Below the pieces are notes generated by a model, which had not been told where the DNA came from, ran no database searches, and saw only the letters and a list, made by a program, of their open reading frames with translations. 64,000 nucleotides of DNA from an uncultured Gemmata sp. (GTDB lineage Bacteria > Planctomycetota > Planctomycetia > Gemmatales > Gemmataceae). A program made the translations under genes and the position numbers. The stretch is taken from the NCBI GenBank assembly GCA_937924775.1, contig CALDUT010000003.1, forward strand, positions 124,001 through 188,000, read 5' to 3'. Shown in pieces: positions 35,130 through 43,933 of this stretch. Position 1 is the first letter of the stretch. Each line of letters starts with the position of its first letter.

Positions 35130-35882
35130 ATGTCGCGATTCGCAGTCATCCTTCCGGCGGCGGGTCGATCGTCGCGATTCGGCGGAATGGAAAAGAAACC
35201 GTTTCTCTCGTTGGCGGGGCGGCCCATTTGGCAGCGATCTGCCGAACAGTTCTGGAATCGCGACGAGGTGAGCAAAGTCTACCTTGTGATTGCCCCCGAA
35301 GACCGGGACGACTTCCGCCGCCGCTTTGGCCATTTATTGGCCTTCAGCAACGCCGAAGTGGTCGATGGTGGAGCCGAACGGTGGGAATCGGTCGCCAACG
35401 CTTTGGCCCGAATTCCCGCAGAGGTGGAGTTCGTCGCGGTTCATGATGCGGTCCGCCCCCTGGTGAGTGCTTCACTGATCGACGCGGTGTTCAAAGCAGC
35501 GCAACAGCACGGAGCAGCCATGCTGGCCATTCCCGTGGCCGATACGCTCAAACACGTCGATGCTTCCACGCAGCGGGTGACGGCCACCGTATCGCGAACA
35601 GGGTTATGGCAGGCGCAGACGCCTCAGGTTTTCCGGCGCGACTGGCTTCTCGAAGCCTACGCGCAGCGGCATACCATCACCGACCCCATCACCGATGATG
35701 CCCAACTTCTCGAAGCCGTGGGTCATCCGGTGGTGGTTGTTCCCGGTTCGCCCCTGAATTTGAAAATTACCACCAAACAGGATTTCGAACTGGCCGAAGC
35801 TATTCTAGCTTCGCGGGCGTCCAAGAGTCGCTCCTCGTCCGAACCCCGTTGGGGCGCCTTCGACGACGAAGCCATTTGGTGA
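35130..35882 (+). CDS. ispD: 2-C-methyl-D-erythritol 4-phosphate cytidylyltransferase
   Basis: A 250-residue enzyme of the MEP isoprenoid pathway that joins CTP to 2-C-methylerythritol 4-phosphate. The start reads AVILPAAGRSSRFGGMEKKP, the CTP-binding loop with the conserved Gly/Arg/Lys. The segments VHDAVRPLV, RTGLWQAQTPQVF, ITDDAQLLE and LNLKITTKQD are all family hallmarks. It ends with about 20 extra residues (ASKSRSSSEPRWGAFDDEAI) not usual in the family. The ATG at 35130 is seven bases past the coiled-coil stop. A planctomycete MEP pathway is expected. Confidence 0.92.
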   Translation: MSRFAVILPAAGRSSRFGGMEKKPFLSLAGRPIWQRSAEQFWNRDEVSKVYLVIAPEDRDDFRRRFGHLLAFSNAEVVDGGAERWESVANALARIPAEVEFVAVHDAVRPLVSASLIDAVFKAAQQHGAAMLAIPVADTLKHVDASTQRVTATVSRTGLWQAQTPQVFRRDWLLEAYAQRHTITDPITDDAQLLEAVGHPVVVVPGSPLNLKITTKQDFELAEAILASRASKSRSSSEPRWGAFDDEAIW

Positions 35883-35991
35883 TGACTTCTGGCAAGACAC
35901 CTCCGATTCCCCACACGGCCATCTCAGATGCGGTTGAAGCCTACGCGGCTTCGTGCGGCCTACAGCCTCCATCCGTCATGTCCCCAAAATG

Positions 35992-36738
35992 TTACAGAAG
36001 GTCCTTGGCCTGCGTTTGCAGCCGCTGGGCCAATTCGACAATGCGGCGTTTGCACTCGTCGCGGGCCGCATTGAAACCTGCCGCGGTAGGTGAACCCTGC
36101 TTGAGGTATTCAAGGATCACGGCTTCAGCTTGTACGAAATCGGCGCAGCCGTCCGCGGTCAGAGCCGCGAGAGCATTCGGAATGGTGGTTACACCGTTGC
36201 GGTCGCCGTGGAGCAAGTCGCCAGGGTTGACCCAGACACCGCCGACCCGGACTGGGACATCCAGTTCCACAATCTGGGTGTACCCGTGCGATGGAATCGT
36301 CCCGCTGGTGAAGCAGGGAAACTTCAGGGCTTCCACTTGTTCGAGGTCACGCCCGCAGCCACTGGTGATCAGCCCGACACACCCGAAGGCCTTGTAGGTG
36401 GTACACATGATTTCCCCGAAGGTCGCGGCCACGGGTGGGTCGTCCAAATCCTGAAAAACGACCACTTGCGGCCCTCCGGTCGCCGCAATCTTCTCGATCT
36501 GCCCCCCCAAACCGATGTAGGTATCACCGCCCCGCGGGGGTGCCCCGGCCCGGAACGTCGCGGTGGTGGCGAAACCCACCATCGGCGGCAACGCCGGATA
36601 ACACGCCTTGATCCGGGCATCCATATACCCGGTATGCCGGGGCCGACACTCGAACAGTTCCAACACATTACACACCGTGGGGGTGTCGTATTGTCGCAAC
36701 CGGTCGAGGACTTCCAGCGAAACGGAAGATGTTGCCAT
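35992..36738 (-). CDS. RraA-family protein
   Basis: A 248-residue member of the RraA/HMG-aldolase family. The opening YDTPTVCNVLELFE is a typical N-terminus, and GLITSGCGRDLEQVEALKFP holds the GxxRD-like loop with the metal-near Asp. VNPGDLLHGDRNGVTTIP follows. Relatives inhibit RNase E or act as 4-hydroxy-4-methyl-2-oxoglutarate aldolases; the latter is more usual for lone genes. The frame opens at 36849, but the ATG at 36738 begins the conserved fold. A seven-base inverted repeat (AACAGGA 36759-36765, TCCTGTT 36783-36789) lies in its leader. Confidence 0.82.
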   Translation of the reverse strand: MATSSVSLEVLDRLRQYDTPTVCNVLELFECRPRHTGYMDARIKACYPALPPMVGFATTATFRAGAPPRGGDTYIGLGGQIEKIAATGGPQVVVFQDLDDPPVAATFGEIMCTTYKAFGCVGLITSGCGRDLEQVEALKFPCFTSGTIPSHGYTQIVELDVPVRVGGVWVNPGDLLHGDRNGVTTIPNALAALTADGCADFVQAEAVILEYLKQGSPTAAGFNAARDECKRRIVELAQRLQTQAKDLL

Positions 36739-36866
36739 AGTCACACTCACATACCAGAAACAGGAGCCACACGCAGACTCCGTCCTGTTGCTTTCACTAA
36801 GATTTCCAAGTGGGGCGTTTTTTGCGATGTCAGTAGCTCGGGATTTCAACTATTTGTGATAGGAAC

Positions 36867-36885
36867 GCTATTCGCAATGAATAGC
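36867..36885 (+). promoter_or_regulatory. Hairpin in the leader of the CnoX-like gene
   Basis: GCTATTC (36867-36873), loop GCAAT, GAATAGC (36879-36885) form a perfect seven-base-pair stem, 20 bases before the GTG start and just upstream of the GGGAGGG ribosome site. It could modulate translation. Confidence 0.35.
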
Positions 36886-36905
36886 CAGCATTCGGGAGGG
36901 AAACT

Positions 36906-37757
36906 GTGGCCAATACTCCATGGGTAGTCGATGTTTCGCGGGACTCCTTCCAACAAGTGGTTGTAGACGGTTCGCGGACACGGCCGGTGGTGGTGGATTT
37001 TTGGGCGCCGTGGTGTGGCCCCTGCCGGCGATTGGGGCCGATGCTGGAACAATTGGCGCAGGAGAAAGACGGGGCGTTTCTGCTTGCTAAGGTGAATACC
37101 GATCAATACCCCGATTTGGCTCAGGCCTTCCAGGTCGAAGGCATTCCCGCGGTGTTTGCCATCCGCGACGCCCAGATTGTCAACCACTTCGTCGGCATGA
37201 TGCCAGAACCGGAGCTGCGGACGTGGCTCGACAGTTTGATCCCCTCAGCTCCGCCAGAATCGCCCGATCTTCAACGCGCCTTGGAATTAGAAAAGACGAA
37301 TCCCCAGGCCGCGGCCGAGCTCTATCGGACGATGTTGACCCAGGCTCCCACCGACCCGGCCATCCGGGTGGGCTTGGCCCGGGTTCTGCTGGCCACCGCG
37401 GAGCAGGACGCCGAAGCCGCACAACTTCTGACAGGCATTGACTTTGGCGATTTTACCGCAGAGGCCCAGCGGCTCAATACCCTCATCGCATTACGGTCCA
37501 TACCCCACAGCGATGCCGATTTCCAAAAAGCCCAGGCCGATACAACCGCCGAAGGCCGATTGACACTCGCGAAAATTTACGCGGCCCGCGGCGATTACGT
37601 CGCCGCGCTGGATACTCTGCTGGCGCTGGCGGAGGAGGATCAACAGTTGGGCCGAGGCGTGGTTCGCGAGCTGATGTTGCAAATCTTCGAAGTCATCGGA
37701 CCACGAAGCGAAACCGCCAACGAGTACCGCCGCAAGTTGCAAGTCCTTCTGTACTGA
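36906..37757 (+). CDS. CnoX-like thioredoxin with TPR tail
   Basis: A 283-residue protein: thioredoxin domain (about 1-110) with the active site WCGPC, followed by TPR-like helices to the end. This is the architecture of CnoX/YbbN, a redox-active chaperone holdase that protects substrates under oxidative stress; E. coli CnoX lacks the complete CxxC, whereas here it is intact, so a reductase role is likely. The start is GTG (36906), with GGGAGGG seven to thirteen bases upstream. It is divergent from the RraA-like gene. Confidence 0.88.
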   Translation: MANTPWVVDVSRDSFQQVVVDGSRTRPVVVDFWAPWCGPCRRLGPMLEQLAQEKDGAFLLAKVNTDQYPDLAQAFQVEGIPAVFAIRDAQIVNHFVGMMPEPELRTWLDSLIPSAPPESPDLQRALELEKTNPQAAAELYRTMLTQAPTDPAIRVGLARVLLATAEQDAEAAQLLTGIDFGDFTAEAQRLNTLIALRSIPHSDADFQKAQADTTAEGRLTLAKIYAARGDYVAALDTLLALAEEDQQLGRGVVRELMLQIFEVIGPRSETANEYRRKLQVLLY

Positions 37758-37854
37758 ACAATTAACCGCCGAGATGCCCACGCGGAATGAATCAATCGGG
37801 GTTTGTATCTCACACAAGAGTCGCAAATGCTTCTCGAATAAAGTTTTGCGCAAA

Positions 37855-39393
37855 TTATGGCGAAACATTCCGTTTATGGCGGCGAATGTAGAAACTCGCG
37901 GTGGGCGTAATTTGGAGTGCCTGCCAGTCAGGTGAAGCCTGGAGGCAAGCATCGAACGGCGTCCCGGTGCGGGTTAAGGCATAGTCGAACGGCCCGTACT
38001 GGGCGTCCCATTGGGCAAGCGCCGCGGTGGGGTTGGCAGTAGCTGCCACAAACTTCAACAGCCACGGACCGCCAAACAACTCGCATCGGTCGTCAACGAA
38101 AACCTTATAACCGGGAGCGTGATAAATCACAAACCCGCCATCCGTGTAACCCGCATTGAACAGTTTGTTGGGTTGGCCTAGTCCCGGTTCGTGGGCTTTG
38201 AGCACCTCAAGAATCTCGACCGGCCACGTTTCTGGATCGTGCCGGGCCCAACCCCACCCCACTACCGGCACTTCCACCCGAGCCCATTGCAAGATGAAGG
38301 CCAACAGCACCAAGGTCACTGGTACCGCCACATTCGCCCAGCACGGCCGGGTTTCCCCACGCCCCGGTTGATACCAATCCGGCCGACGAACAACCAACCA
38401 CAACGCCCAACGCGTATGTTTCCACATCGCCGCAAGCATCACGACGGTGGTGACTGAAAAGATCGCCACATGCCGGCAGCGGCTAAAAGATAACACCAGC
38501 CAGACCAGGGGTAGCAACCACACCACACGGACCGCCGACCGTTTCGTTCCCGCCAACACGAAGAAGTAAACCGCGGCCAGTCCTAACACCGGCCATGCAT
38601 ACGGTTCACTGACATCCAGGGGCCGATGCTCAACGATGATCTGCCGCAGTTCCGGGGCACCCATAATGACGTGCCAGGTCTTCAGCAGATCCCAGCCATA
38701 GGGGCTAATGAGCGTACCCAATCCACACCCACCGCAGATGAGTATCAGCCGGGCAACGTCCCGGGCCGACTGAACCGGAGATGGACGCCCCACCAACCCA
38801 AAGACGGTCCAACCCGTGAAAGCGATGACGAGAGTCCCAATCCCACCCAGAACACCTCCATGAACGTTTGTCCAAATTATGAACAGGGGCACCAGCCACC
38901 ACAACCGCATGCAATTCCCTCGTGGAACGTCGGTGTCCGCTAGGGCAACCGCCACCATCGCCATGGCCGCGAGGGTGAAAACATGCGGTCGCACATGAAA
39001 ATGCGACCCTGCCGCGGCCAACGACAAGGCCACCACCCCAACGACAACAACGGGATGAAGCCCCAAGCTCAACAACCGCACCGCCAACCATGCCCACACC
39101 GCTGCTAATACTGTGACCGTCACCAAAAACTGTCCATCGAACCCGCTCACGCGATGAAGTAACGCCATCGCGACTTCGCCGAGCCACTGGTAGGGCACCC
39201 ACCATTGCCCGGCAAAGGTGAACGTGTAGGGATCGCTGCGGAGGAAACCGTGGGTCAGGATCAATTCCCCGGTTGTCGTGTGCCAAAAAGTGCCGGGGTC
39301 GCGGAAAAAGGCCGATCGCCCCGCCACCAACAGCAAAAGCCATATCAGAATGAAGGCTATTGCCCCAGGCGACAACCAACGTGGGCATTTCAT
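37855..39393 (-). CDS. Polytopic membrane protein, glycosyltransferase-like
   Basis: A 512-residue protein with roughly ten membrane helices (starting SPGAIAFILIWLLLLVAGR) and a C-terminal extracytoplasmic segment of about 120 residues (KLFNAGYTDGGFVIYHAPGY onward). The topology and the early FRDPGTFWHTTTGELILTHG loop resemble lipid-linked sugar transferases of the GT-C type, where an acidic residue in the first exterior loop is catalytic. Specificity is unknown. Its ATG overlaps the stop of the gene at 39390 by four bases (ATGA), so the two are coupled. The longer frame to 40029 reads through the other gene and is not real. Confidence 0.75.
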   Translation of the reverse strand: MKCPRWLSPGAIAFILIWLLLLVAGRSAFFRDPGTFWHTTTGELILTHGFLRSDPYTFTFAGQWWVPYQWLGEVAMALLHRVSGFDGQFLVTVTVLAAVWAWLAVRLLSLGLHPVVVVGVVALSLAAAGSHFHVRPHVFTLAAMAMVAVALADTDVPRGNCMRLWWLVPLFIIWTNVHGGVLGGIGTLVIAFTGWTVFGLVGRPSPVQSARDVARLILICGGCGLGTLISPYGWDLLKTWHVIMGAPELRQIIVEHRPLDVSEPYAWPVLGLAAVYFFVLAGTKRSAVRVVWLLPLVWLVLSFSRCRHVAIFSVTTVVMLAAMWKHTRWALWLVVRRPDWYQPGRGETRPCWANVAVPVTLVLLAFILQWARVEVPVVGWGWARHDPETWPVEILEVLKAHEPGLGQPNKLFNAGYTDGGFVIYHAPGYKVFVDDRCELFGGPWLLKFVAATANPTAALAQWDAQYGPFDYALTRTGTPFDACLQASPDWQALQITPTASFYIRRHKRNVSP

Positions 39394-40628
39394 GGTATCA
39401 CCGCCAGCGGAGCAGGGGATGGCAAGGCGTGAGGGTGGCACTTGGCCCGATTGTGGTCCCCATACCGTCCGAAAACATAAAGAAGTAAGATCGCGGGCGA
39501 TACCCACAAAAACCAAAATGAACCGATCTTCAACAGATTCAGCACCAGACACCCGCCATTGACCACAAGTAAACCGGCCATCACCCAACGCGACGAAGCA
39601 TATGCCCAACGGTCTAAAGAACGCACCATCAGAACCATCACGGCCGGCAACACCAGGACCATATCGAAAGGCCAAGCGCCATAGGGAGCCGTTACCAACG
39701 ACAACAACAGGACAACGGGGAGTTGTTCGAGCCAATTCCAAGGGTCGCAGTAGCGATAGCGATACCCCGCAAAGATAAGCAATCCGGCCAGCATCGGGAC
39801 AAACTGTAGGCGGAAGTGTTCCGGGCCAAAGATTAATCGCAAAACGGTTCCAAGGGTGGGGGAAAGCCACTGCGAGGGCGGCCGCTGCGTCATCGCGGCG
39901 ACATACTGATGCCAAACGTATGGATTCGTCACAAGGGGCACAGCCGTACAGATCAAGCCGGCCGCAGCCCCGCCCACGATCACCCGCCACCTTCTGTATA
40001 GCACAGCATCCACGGCTAACCCGACCCACAGTAAGTAGGCCAAGTGCGGTTTGATCGCGACCAAGACAGTCGCGGCCCCCGCGGCATATTCCCAGCGGCG
40101 ATCACCGGCAGCCTTTTGCCAGCACAGTAAAAATAAGACTCCACCGAACAGCAGAACCGGAGTGATCTGACCGCTGGAAAGGGCGAAAATTGTTGGCAGA
40201 AACAAGAATCCACTGATCCAGCCGATCCATCGAAATCTGAGCGGGCCTCCCGACAAGCGCCACAAGCGATCGGCACAGAAGCCCATAATAAACACATGTC
40301 CCAGCAGCCACAGGAGTTGCGCTAATCGGGGCGGCAACCATCCCAGCGGCAGGACCACCGCGAACGACCAGGGCGGATTCCACATCATGATGGCTTCGTC
40401 GGTTTCGCGCCCGGCGAATTGTTGGAGAGGAAGCAGAAGTGATGCGTCGTAGGGATTCTGTCCGTTGAGAGTGAGGCGTGCTGCGGCCCAATATTCCACA
40501 AAATCATCCGGCGGCCAAATGTTTGGATCGGCAAGTAATTGTCGGACTTGACCGGCGAAGACCGTCGCGGTACAGACCAACACAACGAAGAGCAATAAGG
40601 TACGCATCCGCATGCAAAACTTTAGCAT
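39390..40628 (-). CDS. GT87-type (DUF2029) membrane mannosyltransferase-like protein
   Basis: A 412-residue protein with about nine or ten membrane helices. The first exterior loop holds PPDDFVEYWAAARLTLNGQN, like the D/E-containing loop of GT87/DUF2029 polyprenol-phosphate-mannose-dependent transferases, followed by NPYDASLLLPLQ. Known relatives build glycolipids or cell-wall polysaccharides in actinobacteria. Specificity here is unknown. Alternative ATGs at residues 6 and 8 are possible. It forms a translationally coupled pair with 37855-39393. Confidence 0.8.
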   Translation of the reverse strand: MLKFCMRMRTLLLFVVLVCTATVFAGQVRQLLADPNIWPPDDFVEYWAAARLTLNGQNPYDASLLLPLQQFAGRETDEAIMMWNPPWSFAVVLPLGWLPPRLAQLLWLLGHVFIMGFCADRLWRLSGGPLRFRWIGWISGFLFLPTIFALSSGQITPVLLFGGVLFLLCWQKAAGDRRWEYAAGAATVLVAIKPHLAYLLWVGLAVDAVLYRRWRVIVGGAAAGLICTAVPLVTNPYVWHQYVAAMTQRPPSQWLSPTLGTVLRLIFGPEHFRLQFVPMLAGLLIFAGYRYRYCDPWNWLEQLPVVLLLSLVTAPYGAWPFDMVLVLPAVMVLMVRSLDRWAYASSRWVMAGLLVVNGGCLVLNLLKIGSFWFLWVSPAILLLYVFGRYGDHNRAKCHPHALPSPAPLAVIP

Positions 40629-40965
40629 GGATTCAGAAAGCCCGCTGGGGAGAAATCTTTGCTACGGAATTTGAAGATTCTGCTGAAACACAGTAAGAAA
40701 TGCGCGGTATGTAAGAAATGCGCGGTATGTACGAATGAGCTGTTAGAGGTCCAAGCTGTGGGCGTCTGATAGGTAGGGGAACTGACCCAGATTCCTTTCG
40801 TGATTGTCGTGATTGTCTTGCGGAACCAACGCGCTGGTGGACATCACCGTTGATTTGGTCCAAGCACTCAGTTAACCCGTGAATCTGCGCTTACTGAAAA
40901 ATTCAGCACACTGAAAATGTGTGGCGGTCTCGTTCTGGCCAGAAATTCCTTAATGGAGCTGAGTT
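40629..40965. other. Intergenic region with short tandem repeats
   Basis: No gene is supported. The 18-base unit GTAAGAAATGCGCGGTAT is duplicated head-to-tail at 40693-40710 and 40711-40728, and the 9-base unit CGTGATTGT at 40800-40808 and 40809-40817. The region contains the promoters of the diverging genes, which I cannot place. Confidence 0.55.
40693..40728. repeat. 18-base tandem duplication
   Basis: Two identical adjacent copies of GTAAGAAATGCGCGGTAT in non-coding DNA, probably from replication slippage. Confidence 0.7.
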
Positions 40966-41515
40966 ATGACCACATTCGCCCCACGCATGCTCTGTTCGCC
41001 GTTGGCCGTTCTGATCGCCGCTACGATCGTTTTCACTGGCTGGATCGGCTACGATGCGTTCCAATCTGCTGAGAACAGCGAAACCACGGAAACCACCAAC
41101 AACCGCGAACCGGGGTATTGGCCGCTGAGGATGCCACCAGATCAACTGCTCATGAGCTTACATGTTGGCATGCCGCGTAGTATTGCACTACGCCACCTGG
41201 TTCAGCTTCCACCAGCTCCGGTGGACACTGAGGCCGTGTCCACTGGGATGCAAACCTTGGAAACGGCGTACCTGGTGGCACTCCACCAGCCGATCCCCCA
41301 TTTGCTGCCACCCGATTATCTCCATGCCTTCCAACCGGGTGATTACCGCTTGATCGTCGAATACGCCACTGACCGACCGGGAAACCCCATCACTCGCCTC
41401 CACCTCGTGCCCCTCGACATGGATTGAAGGCGAACATGACAATTTCCAGCTGGTTATGAAAGTACTGCCCACGGATGGCGAGAAACTGGGCTGGGTATAT
41501 ACCGCCAAGCGGTAG
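40966..41515 (+). CDS. Anchored hypothetical protein with a C-terminal frameshift
   Basis: The first frame gives 153 residues, from a hydrophobic N-terminal helix (LAVLIAATIVFTGWIGYDAF) to a stop at 41427 after LHLVPLDMD. Immediately afterwards, in the next frame, a protein-like tail reads IEGEHDNFQLVMKVLPTDGE and then KLGWVYTAKR to a stop at 41515. A terminator-like hairpin starts at 41511, just where the second stop lies. I therefore infer one gene whose last 30 codons were separated by one extra base (or two missing) near 41415-41425. The ATG at 40966 has GGAG eight bases upstream. I recognise no family. Confidence 0.65.
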
Positions 41516-41556
41516 GTGTGAACGGCCCCTCGCATTGGCGGTTGTCCACACCTACC
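41511..41556 (+). terminator. Hairpin terminator after the frameshifted gene
   Basis: GGTAGGTGTG (41511-41520) and CACACCTACC (41547-41556) form a perfect ten-base-pair stem with a 26-base loop. TGCCATTTTG follows, a weak T-rich stretch. It begins at the stop of the shifted frame. Confidence 0.5.
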
Positions 41557-41726
41557 TGCCATTTTGTCACCCATCGGCCATTTTTCAAACCCATTGTCGA
41601 ATCCCAAAAATTCACGATCGCTCACAACTGTCATTGGCAAATCCGCCACCCCGTGGTCGAATAATCCGTGGAGATGGTATCCCGCGACGGGTGCAAGTTC
41701 TGAGCCTGTGGGGTTGAGATCCACGC

Positions 41727-42368
41727 ATGCCCTCGGAATCGCCACCGATCAACCTGATTCGAGTTTTCGATTTCTATGTCATGCTGATGTTTGTCATCAG
41801 CATCGTGCGCCGGTGGCCCGTTTACTTGAACGCCTTGCGCGTGTTGGTCGCGGTGCGGTGGCGTTGGCCGAAACTCATGGCTCGTCTGGCCGAACATCGC
41901 AGCCTGATTCTCAATTGGGCCTTTTTCCGGCCGGTGGCGCTGGCCTTGGCCATTGCCATCGCACAATTGATAGCCTCGCGGATCATTTTCCCCAAAGCGA
42001 CCCTGACCGTTCGAGAGCTATTGGACGAATGGTGGTGGATCCTGCTCATTCTTGTTCCCATGTTGCCGATGCTGGCGGTGGATATGTACTTCATCATTCG
42101 CATCGGCCGGTTCGACCATAATGAAACGGTGAAGTATTTCGACCAGGCGGAAAATTGGCTGGGCTGGAAGGGGCCGTTGGTTCGGATTGTGACCTTGGGA
42201 TACATCGACCCGCGAAGAATGGTTGATGAGGAAGTGCGGAAGAGCCTGTCAGCGTATCAATCGACCTTGCGATGGTCCATCTGGTGGGTCACTCTGCAGA
42301 TGGGTTTACGGCTTCTGTTTGGGCTGACTCTCTGGTCGGTGTGGGCGGTTCATCGGTATGTCCTGTAG
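41727..42368 (+). CDS. Polytopic membrane protein of unknown function
   Basis: A 213-residue protein with four to five hydrophobic segments (FDFYVMLMFVISIV, ALALAIAIAQLIAS, WWWILLILVPMLPMLAVDMY, WWVTLQMGLRLLFGLTLWSV), basic loops between, and no recognised motif. It lies some 210 bases past the frameshifted gene on the same strand. I cannot assign a family. The start ATG at 41727 has no clear ribosome site. It is convergent with AMP nucleosidase. Confidence 0.7.
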   Translation: MPSESPPINLIRVFDFYVMLMFVISIVRRWPVYLNALRVLVAVRWRWPKLMARLAEHRSLILNWAFFRPVALALAIAIAQLIASRIIFPKATLTVRELLDEWWWILLILVPMLPMLAVDMYFIIRIGRFDHNETVKYFDQAENWLGWKGPLVRIVTLGYIDPRRMVDEEVRKSLSAYQSTLRWSIWWVTLQMGLRLLFGLTLWSVWAVHRYVL

Positions 42369-42424
42369 GGCCAAGGAACAGAAAACGAGCGGAGAGGATC
42401 GATATTGCGGGGAAAGCTTTCGCA

Positions 42425-43207
42425 TTAACCCGGGCGTTCTTCGAAGCGTAGGTGGCGGATCGAGCTACCGAAGTCGCGGAGTTCCTCGAGGGCACTGATG
42501 CCCACTTCGAGGTGCTTGCGCACGAATTGTTCGGTGACGACCAGATCACTTTTCGCGGTTTTCACCCCTTCGGGGGTCATGGGATTATCGGAGACTAACA
42601 GCAAGGCCCCTTTGGGGATCCGGTTGACAAAGCCGACAACGTAGATCGTGGCGGTTTCCATGTCGATGGCGACCGCGCGGATGTCGCGCAGGTAGCGTTT
42701 GAAGCCTTCATCGTGTTCCCAAACGCGGCGATTGGTGGTGTAAACCGTCCCGGTCCAATAATCGAGATCGTGTTTGATGATCGCTGCAGAAACCGCGGCT
42801 TGCAGCCGGTAGGATGGCAACGCCGGCACTTCCGGGGCCAAATAATCGTTGCTCGTTCCTTCCCCCCGAATCGCCGCAATCGGCAGGATGAAATCCCCGA
42901 TTTTCGTCTGTTTCAGCCCCCCGCATTTGCCGAGAAACAGCACGCCTTTGGGATCGATGGCGGACAGCAAATCCATCACCGTGGCCGCCATGGCACTGCC
43001 CATGCCAAAGTTGAGAATGGTGATGTCGTGGGCGGTGGCCGAAGTCATCGGTCGATCGCGGCCCAGTATCTCTACACCGTACTTTTCCGCGAACAATTCC
43101 ACATAGTGGGTGAAGTTGGTCAGCAGAATATATTTGCCGAATTGATCGAGGGGCCGCCCGGTATACCGCGGCAGCCAATCCATGACGATTTCCGCTTTCG
43201 TCTTCAT
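42425..43207 (-). CDS. AMP nucleosidase (short form)
   Basis: A 260-residue nucleoside phosphorylase-like enzyme resembling the catalytic half of Amn, which splits AMP to adenine and ribose 5-phosphate. The segments ILNFGMGSAMAATVMDLLSA, LFLGKCGGLKQTKIGDFILP and AIDMETATIYVVGF (substrate-contacting Glu) are as in Amn. The E. coli enzyme is about 480 residues with an extra N-terminal regulatory domain that is missing here, so regulation by ATP or phosphate may differ. The ATG at 43207 begins the fold; the frame opens 24 codons earlier without protein-like content. The small membrane-protein gene upstream is 125 bases away. Confidence 0.85.
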   Translation of the reverse strand: MKTKAEIVMDWLPRYTGRPLDQFGKYILLTNFTHYVELFAEKYGVEILGRDRPMTSATAHDITILNFGMGSAMAATVMDLLSAIDPKGVLFLGKCGGLKQTKIGDFILPIAAIRGEGTSNDYLAPEVPALPSYRLQAAVSAAIIKHDLDYWTGTVYTTNRRVWEHDEGFKRYLRDIRAVAIDMETATIYVVGFVNRIPKGALLLVSDNPMTPEGVKTAKSDLVVTEQFVRKHLEVGISALEELRDFGSSIRHLRFEERPG

Positions 43208-43332
43208 CACGCGCACTCCGATGTGCGGTGATTCTGACGAAGGCTTTCCCCGATGGCAAGAGAGCTTGGAGCTAGGCAAGATGGGTTCAATAGACCCTCC
43301 AGCCCCCGTGGCGCAAGGGCCAGAAGGGCCGG

Positions 43333-43563
43333 CTATTTGAGGTCACGCGAGGCATCGAAGGCGAGATAAATCACGATGAGCGATGCCAAGAGGCCAAAAA
43401 TATCACCGGTAACGAATTCACCACCACCAAAAGGGAATCCCGCGAGGAGATCGAGCAAAAAAACAAGCGCCATGAGGGCACCTACACCCAATGCCCCGTA
43501 GCAGAGGTACTTCTGCATCGCCCGACCTTTCCGCGACCCGCGGCCCAGAATCACTTCACTCAT
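43333..43563 (-). CDS. Small membrane protein of unknown function
   Basis: A 76-residue protein with two hydrophobic segments (LCYGALGVGALMALVFLLDL and VTGDIFGLLASLIVIYLAFD) joined by a Gly/Phe-rich loop. It has a basic N-terminus (GRGSRKGRAMQK). I recognise no family, though the composition is protein-like. It precedes AMP nucleosidase on the same strand; a link is not implied. Confidence 0.65.
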   Translation of the reverse strand: MSEVILGRGSRKGRAMQKYLCYGALGVGALMALVFLLDLLAGFPFGGGEFVTGDIFGLLASLIVIYLAFDASRDLK

Positions 43564-43933
43564 GACGGCAAACCCCGCTGTTGGCCGTCAGCATAGCAAG
43601 ACGCTCGAAGAACGGACACAGTGGCTTCTGCCAATGCGAAGAAATTGTACTTGCTAACGACCGTCTCGCAACAATGGGGCTGCGTCTGCAGCCGCATCTT
43701 GGCCTAGCCAACACCGAGCGAACGATACAACCCGCATCTTCGCTCTCACCCACGGGGCCAAGCCCCCCGTTGTCATCGCTGCTCCCGCGCTGGCTTCTGG
43801 ATGGCCACCCGACACGACTACCCAGTATCGCTGCGGTGGGTAGCCAAGGGTTGAGGTTACCCTTTGCCGGAAAACCCGCTAAGTTGACTACAACACGCTC
43901 TCCAGAATGAGCGGATCCTGAGCGGAGTCGGAA
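43564..43933. other. Intergenic region
   Basis: A 370-base stretch between divergent genes. No gene, strong hairpin or convincing promoter is seen. Open frames across it, including a 251-codon minus-strand one, lack protein-like pattern. Confidence 0.45.

Noticed and set aside
37855..40029. 724-codon version of the membrane gene
   Set aside because: Its first 212 codons overlap the GT87-type gene and are not hydrophobic; the ATG at 39393 is natural.
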